A DNA stretch of 64,000 nucleotides. Source: Hyphomicrobiales bacterium. Lineage in GTDB: Bacteria; Pseudomonadota; Alphaproteobacteria; Rhizobiales; Beijerinckiaceae. Made by a program: the position numbers and the translations under genes. The notes below the pieces were generated by a model. That model was not told the origin of the DNA, ran no database searches, and saw nothing but the letters and a program-made list of their open reading frames with translations. Below, piece by piece: positions 62,267 through 64,000 of this stretch (position 1 is its first letter; the number at the start of each line of letters is the position of its first letter). The DNA lies in contig JADJVD010000004.1 in assembly GCA_016716745.1 (NCBI GenBank), forward strand, positions 372,001-436,000, in the 5' to 3' direction.

Positions 62267-62284
62267 TATGCGGATAGGCGCATA
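62267..62284 (-). promoter_or_regulatory. Palindromic operator candidate of the ArsR-type operon
   Basis: A perfect inverted repeat TATGCG-N6-CGCATA, 18 bp upstream of the chosen ArsR start codon, in a position where repressor binding would block the operon's own promoter. It is the only marked palindrome near the start. Assignment to this regulator is by position. Confidence 0.55.
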
Positions 62285-62433
62285 CGCGCTTTGGCGCCGC
62301 GCCGGCAATCCTTCGCCGCTGCGGCTTGGCGACGCGGGGCGGCCCGTGGCGAGCGGCGTCGCGCGCCTGCCGGCGATCAATGCGTCGGCGACGAGGGCGC
62401 GCGAAATTGCCCGAGCCGATCAAGGAGAGGCAT

Positions 62434-62727
62434 ATGCTCAGAATTGGCTGGATCGGGGCGCTCGCGGCGGCGACGTTGGTGGCGGCGGCGACGGAGGCGA
62501 GCGCCTCGCGGCCAGTGCGGCGGACGATCGTCGGCTGCGTCGTTGAGACGACATTCTTCAGCGAGGACGGCTACGTCATCCGCGTTCACGACCGCGCCAA
62601 CGCGCCGGTCGATTTGCAGCGCTGGCGCGGTCGGCGCCTCGAAATCAAAGGCTGGCTGTCGCCGGGGGATCGCTTCAACCTCGACGGCGCGCCGCGCGTT
62701 CTGGGGCCGTGCAAGCCGGTGCGGTGA
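62434..62727 (+). CDS. Small secreted protein of unknown function
   Basis: Protein of 97 residues with a clear signal peptide (about 1-24, cleavage after ASA) and a mature beta-rich domain: RTIVGCVVETTFFSEDG, VIRVHDRANAPVDLQRWRGRRLEIKGWLSPGDRF, ending in LGPCKPVR. The strand pattern and GxL/RLEIKGWL text suggest a small OB-fold, and two cysteines (near 35 and 93) may pair. The ATG at 62434 has AAGGAGAGG upstream. It diverges from the ArsR-type operon. I do not recognise a named family. Confidence 0.75.
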   Translation: MLRIGWIGALAAATLVAAATEASASRPVRRTIVGCVVETTFFSEDGYVIRVHDRANAPVDLQRWRGRRLEIKGWLSPGDRFNLDGAPRVLGPCKPVR

Positions 62728-62748
62728 GCGGAGCGCTTCGCGCGGCCG

Positions 62749-63729
62749 TCAGACGAACAGATCTTCCGTGTCGATGGACGCCAGCGAGACGCCGCGCAGG
62801 AAGACCGATCCGCCGGGCGCGTTGACGCTGAGCCCGACGCCGGGGCCGGCGCCGCCGGCCGTGTATTCGACGAAGGACAGTTCGGACATGGCGACGCCCG
62901 CCAGCGCGATCTTGTCGATGAAGGGCTGGAAATCGGCGATCACGTCCGATCCCGTGTTGCGCGTCAGGACGTAGCGGTCCGCGCCCGCGCCGAGCGTGAT
63001 CCGCTCGGAGCCGGCGCCGCCGAACACGTGGTCGTCGCCTGCGCCGGCGTCGATGACGTCGGCGCCGCCCGCGCCGTAGATCGTGTCGGCGCCGTCGCCG
63101 GCGATCACCGTGTCGTCGCCGGCGCCCGTGTCGATCCAGTCGTCGCCCGCGCCGGCATCGATCATGTCGTTCCCGGCGCCGCCGTAGATCGTGTCGGCGC
63201 CGCCGGCGGCCCAGATGAAATCGCCGCCGTCGCCGCCGTCGATCAGATCGATGCCCGTCCCGCCGTAGACCTTGTCGTTGCCGGCGCCCGCCCACGCGAA
63301 ATTAACGCCGTCGCCGGTGTCGACGCGGTCGCTGCCGTCGCCGCCGAAGATGCGGTCGGCGCCGAGGCCGCCGAACAACTTGTCGGCGCCGGCGCCGCCG
63401 TCGAGCAGGTCGTCGCCGGCCTCGCCCATCACGTAGTCGTCGCCCTCGCCGCCGATCAGCCAGTCGCCGCCGTCGCCGCCATAGAGCTGGTCGGCGCCAA
63501 CGCCGCCAATCGCGACGTCATTGCCGACGCCGGCGCGCACGACATCGTTACCGGCCGCGGCGTCGATATAGTCGTCTCCGGCGCCGGTGATGATCTGGTC
63601 GGCGCCCGATCCGGCATGCACCCAGTCGTTCAGCGGGCCGATATTGAGGAGTTCGCCGAGCGTCATTGTCGAACGGTCGACGATCTTGCCGTTGACGATG
63701 ACGACGCCATAGAGATTCACGAACTGCAC
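62749..63729 (-). CDS. RTX (hemolysin-type calcium-binding) repeat protein
   Basis: Protein of 326 residues made almost entirely of RTX nonapeptides: after a 39-residue lead, 24 nine-residue units run in unbroken register from residue 40 to 255 (GAGDDYIDA, GDGGDWLIG, GAGADKLFG and so on), the Ca2+-binding beta-roll. A C-terminal region (DVIADFQPFIDKIALAGV onwards) resembles the conserved part behind RTX repeats that carries the type I secretion signal. No N-terminal signal peptide or catalytic domain is present. No type I ATPase or adaptor gene is adjacent; TolC is at 35897. Role unknown: cell-surface or matrix protein are possibilities. Confidence 0.9.
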   Translation of the reverse strand: MQFVNLYGVVIVNGKIVDRSTMTLGELLNIGPLNDWVHAGSGADQIITGAGDDYIDAAAGNDVVRAGVGNDVAIGGVGADQLYGGDGGDWLIGGEGDDYVMGEAGDDLLDGGAGADKLFGGLGADRIFGGDGSDRVDTGDGVNFAWAGAGNDKVYGGTGIDLIDGGDGGDFIWAAGGADTIYGGAGNDMIDAGAGDDWIDTGAGDDTVIAGDGADTIYGAGGADVIDAGAGDDHVFGGAGSERITLGAGADRYVLTRNTGSDVIADFQPFIDKIALAGVAMSELSFVEYTAGGAGPGVGLSVNAPGGSVFLRGVSLASIDTEDLFV

Positions 63730-63919
63730 CGCGGCGCTCCACGATCCGGGACATCCGCCGGCGGCCGGCGGATTGGGGACCGCGAACTATTGTGAGCCGC
63801 TCGTCACCCCGTCAATCGTCATAGTTGCCAAACGGTTAACACGACCAGAGCAGACATTGCGCATTCGTCGCCTCCGGCCGCCTTGCCGGCGCGCCGCAGA
63901 AGGCTTACGCCATGCGCTC
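63730..63919. other. Divergent promoter region between the RTX gene and pyrB
   Basis: The 190 bp hold promoters for both genes. An AT-richer part near 63815-63850 includes GTTGCCAAACGGTTAACACG; no clear -35/-10 pair or terminator is evident. Confidence 0.4.
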
Positions 63920-64000
63920 ATGTCCGCAGACCGACGCTCCTTCCCGCATCGCCATCTCCTCGGCATCGAGGGACTTTCGCGCTTCGACATCGAGGCGCTT
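63920..64000 (+). CDS. pyrB: Aspartate carbamoyltransferase catalytic subunit (partial, 5' end only)
   Basis: The first 27 codons from the ATG at 63920 read MSADRRSFPHRHLLGIEGLS, then RFDIEAL, before the window ends. HRHLLGIEGLSxxDIEAL is the conserved beginning of alphaproteobacterial PyrB, the enzyme that condenses aspartate and carbamoyl phosphate in pyrimidine synthesis. An out-of-frame ATG at 63912 gives no recognisable protein. The rest, including catalytic residues, lies outside the window. Confidence 0.75.
   Translation, partial: MSADRRSFPHRHLLGIEGLSRFDIEAL

Overview
The window comes from the chromosome of a GC-rich alphaproteobacterium, most likely of the order Hyphomicrobiales (Rhizobiales). 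Four things point there: gene neighbourhoods typical of that order (clpS-clpA followed by HIT, GNAT, RidA, GDPD and EipB genes; dinB-DUF3572-divK-pleD-rpmG; pcm-tolC-popZ-valS), lineage-typical genes (DivK/PleD cell-cycle signalling, a PopZ homologue, EipB, an ExoR homologue, a phasin), strong third-position GC bias, and extragenic palindromic repeats of a kind common in that order. Genus cannot be told. I see no phage, transposase, integrase, CRISPR array or rRNA. The window is mostly housekeeping sequence.

Layout. 1-4.8 kb: lipid kinase, a CDF-like membrane protein, the biotin-carrying subunit of an acyl-CoA carboxylase, a formate/nitrite-type channel and a DUF1489 protein. 4.8-5.5 kb: palindromic repeat array. 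5.6-7.1 kb: an uncharacterised VWA-protein/J-domain membrane-protein pair. 7.2-12.7 kb: DD-carboxypeptidase with a SPOR tail (frame broken), phasin with a clear promoter, clpS-clpA. 13-19 kb: AzlCD exporter, HIT hydrolase, Spy/CpxP-like protein, GNAT, two tiny GCG_CRPN-type secreted proteins, GDPD, RidA and two further repeat clusters. 19.3-24.2 kb: eipB, dinB, DUF3572, divK-pleD, a candidate small RNA and rpmG. 24.3-31.7 kb: Nudix, DUF983, rnr, a DUF6625 glycosyltransferase-like gene and topA. 31.7-32.5 kb: no convincing gene. 32.5-38 kb: photolyase, HD hydrolase, tRNA-Asn, tRNA-Cys, pcm, tolC, popZ. 38-43 kb: valS, repeats, mntH/mntR with an operator between them. 43.5-50 kb: exoR homologue, CHASE2 adenylate cyclase, exonuclease III, TetR regulator, a membrane protein and an inositol-phosphatase-family enzyme. 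50-60 kb: an iron-type ABC importer with two binding proteins, folD (frame broken), a Crp/Fnr regulator, a polyamine-type ABC importer without a binding protein, and methylmalonyl-CoA epimerase. 60.5-62.3 kb: an ArsR/permease/thioredoxin-like cassette. 62.4-64 kb: a small secreted protein, an RTX repeat protein and the start of pyrB.

How the genes work together. ClpS feeds N-degron substrates to ClpA. DivK and PleD act in polar cell-cycle and c-di-GMP signalling, and the PopZ homologue is likely to organise the pole. MntR probably represses mntH through the palindrome between the two genes. The ArsR regulator, Cys-rich permease and small thioredoxin-like protein look like one metalloid or redox-stress unit.

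Main second-look points: four reading-frame breaks in normally intact genes (dacC/SPOR, rnr/DUF983, an ABC ATPase, folD), which suggest indel errors or real lesions; repeat arrays with exact 125-, 100- and 141-bp periods; a candidate sRNA after pleD; a hairpin that covers the ribosome-binding site of the HIT gene; and an 11-bp direct-repeat operator candidate at the phasin promoter. I found no clearly new multi-gene system. The least explained conserved-looking unit is the VWA/J-domain pair.
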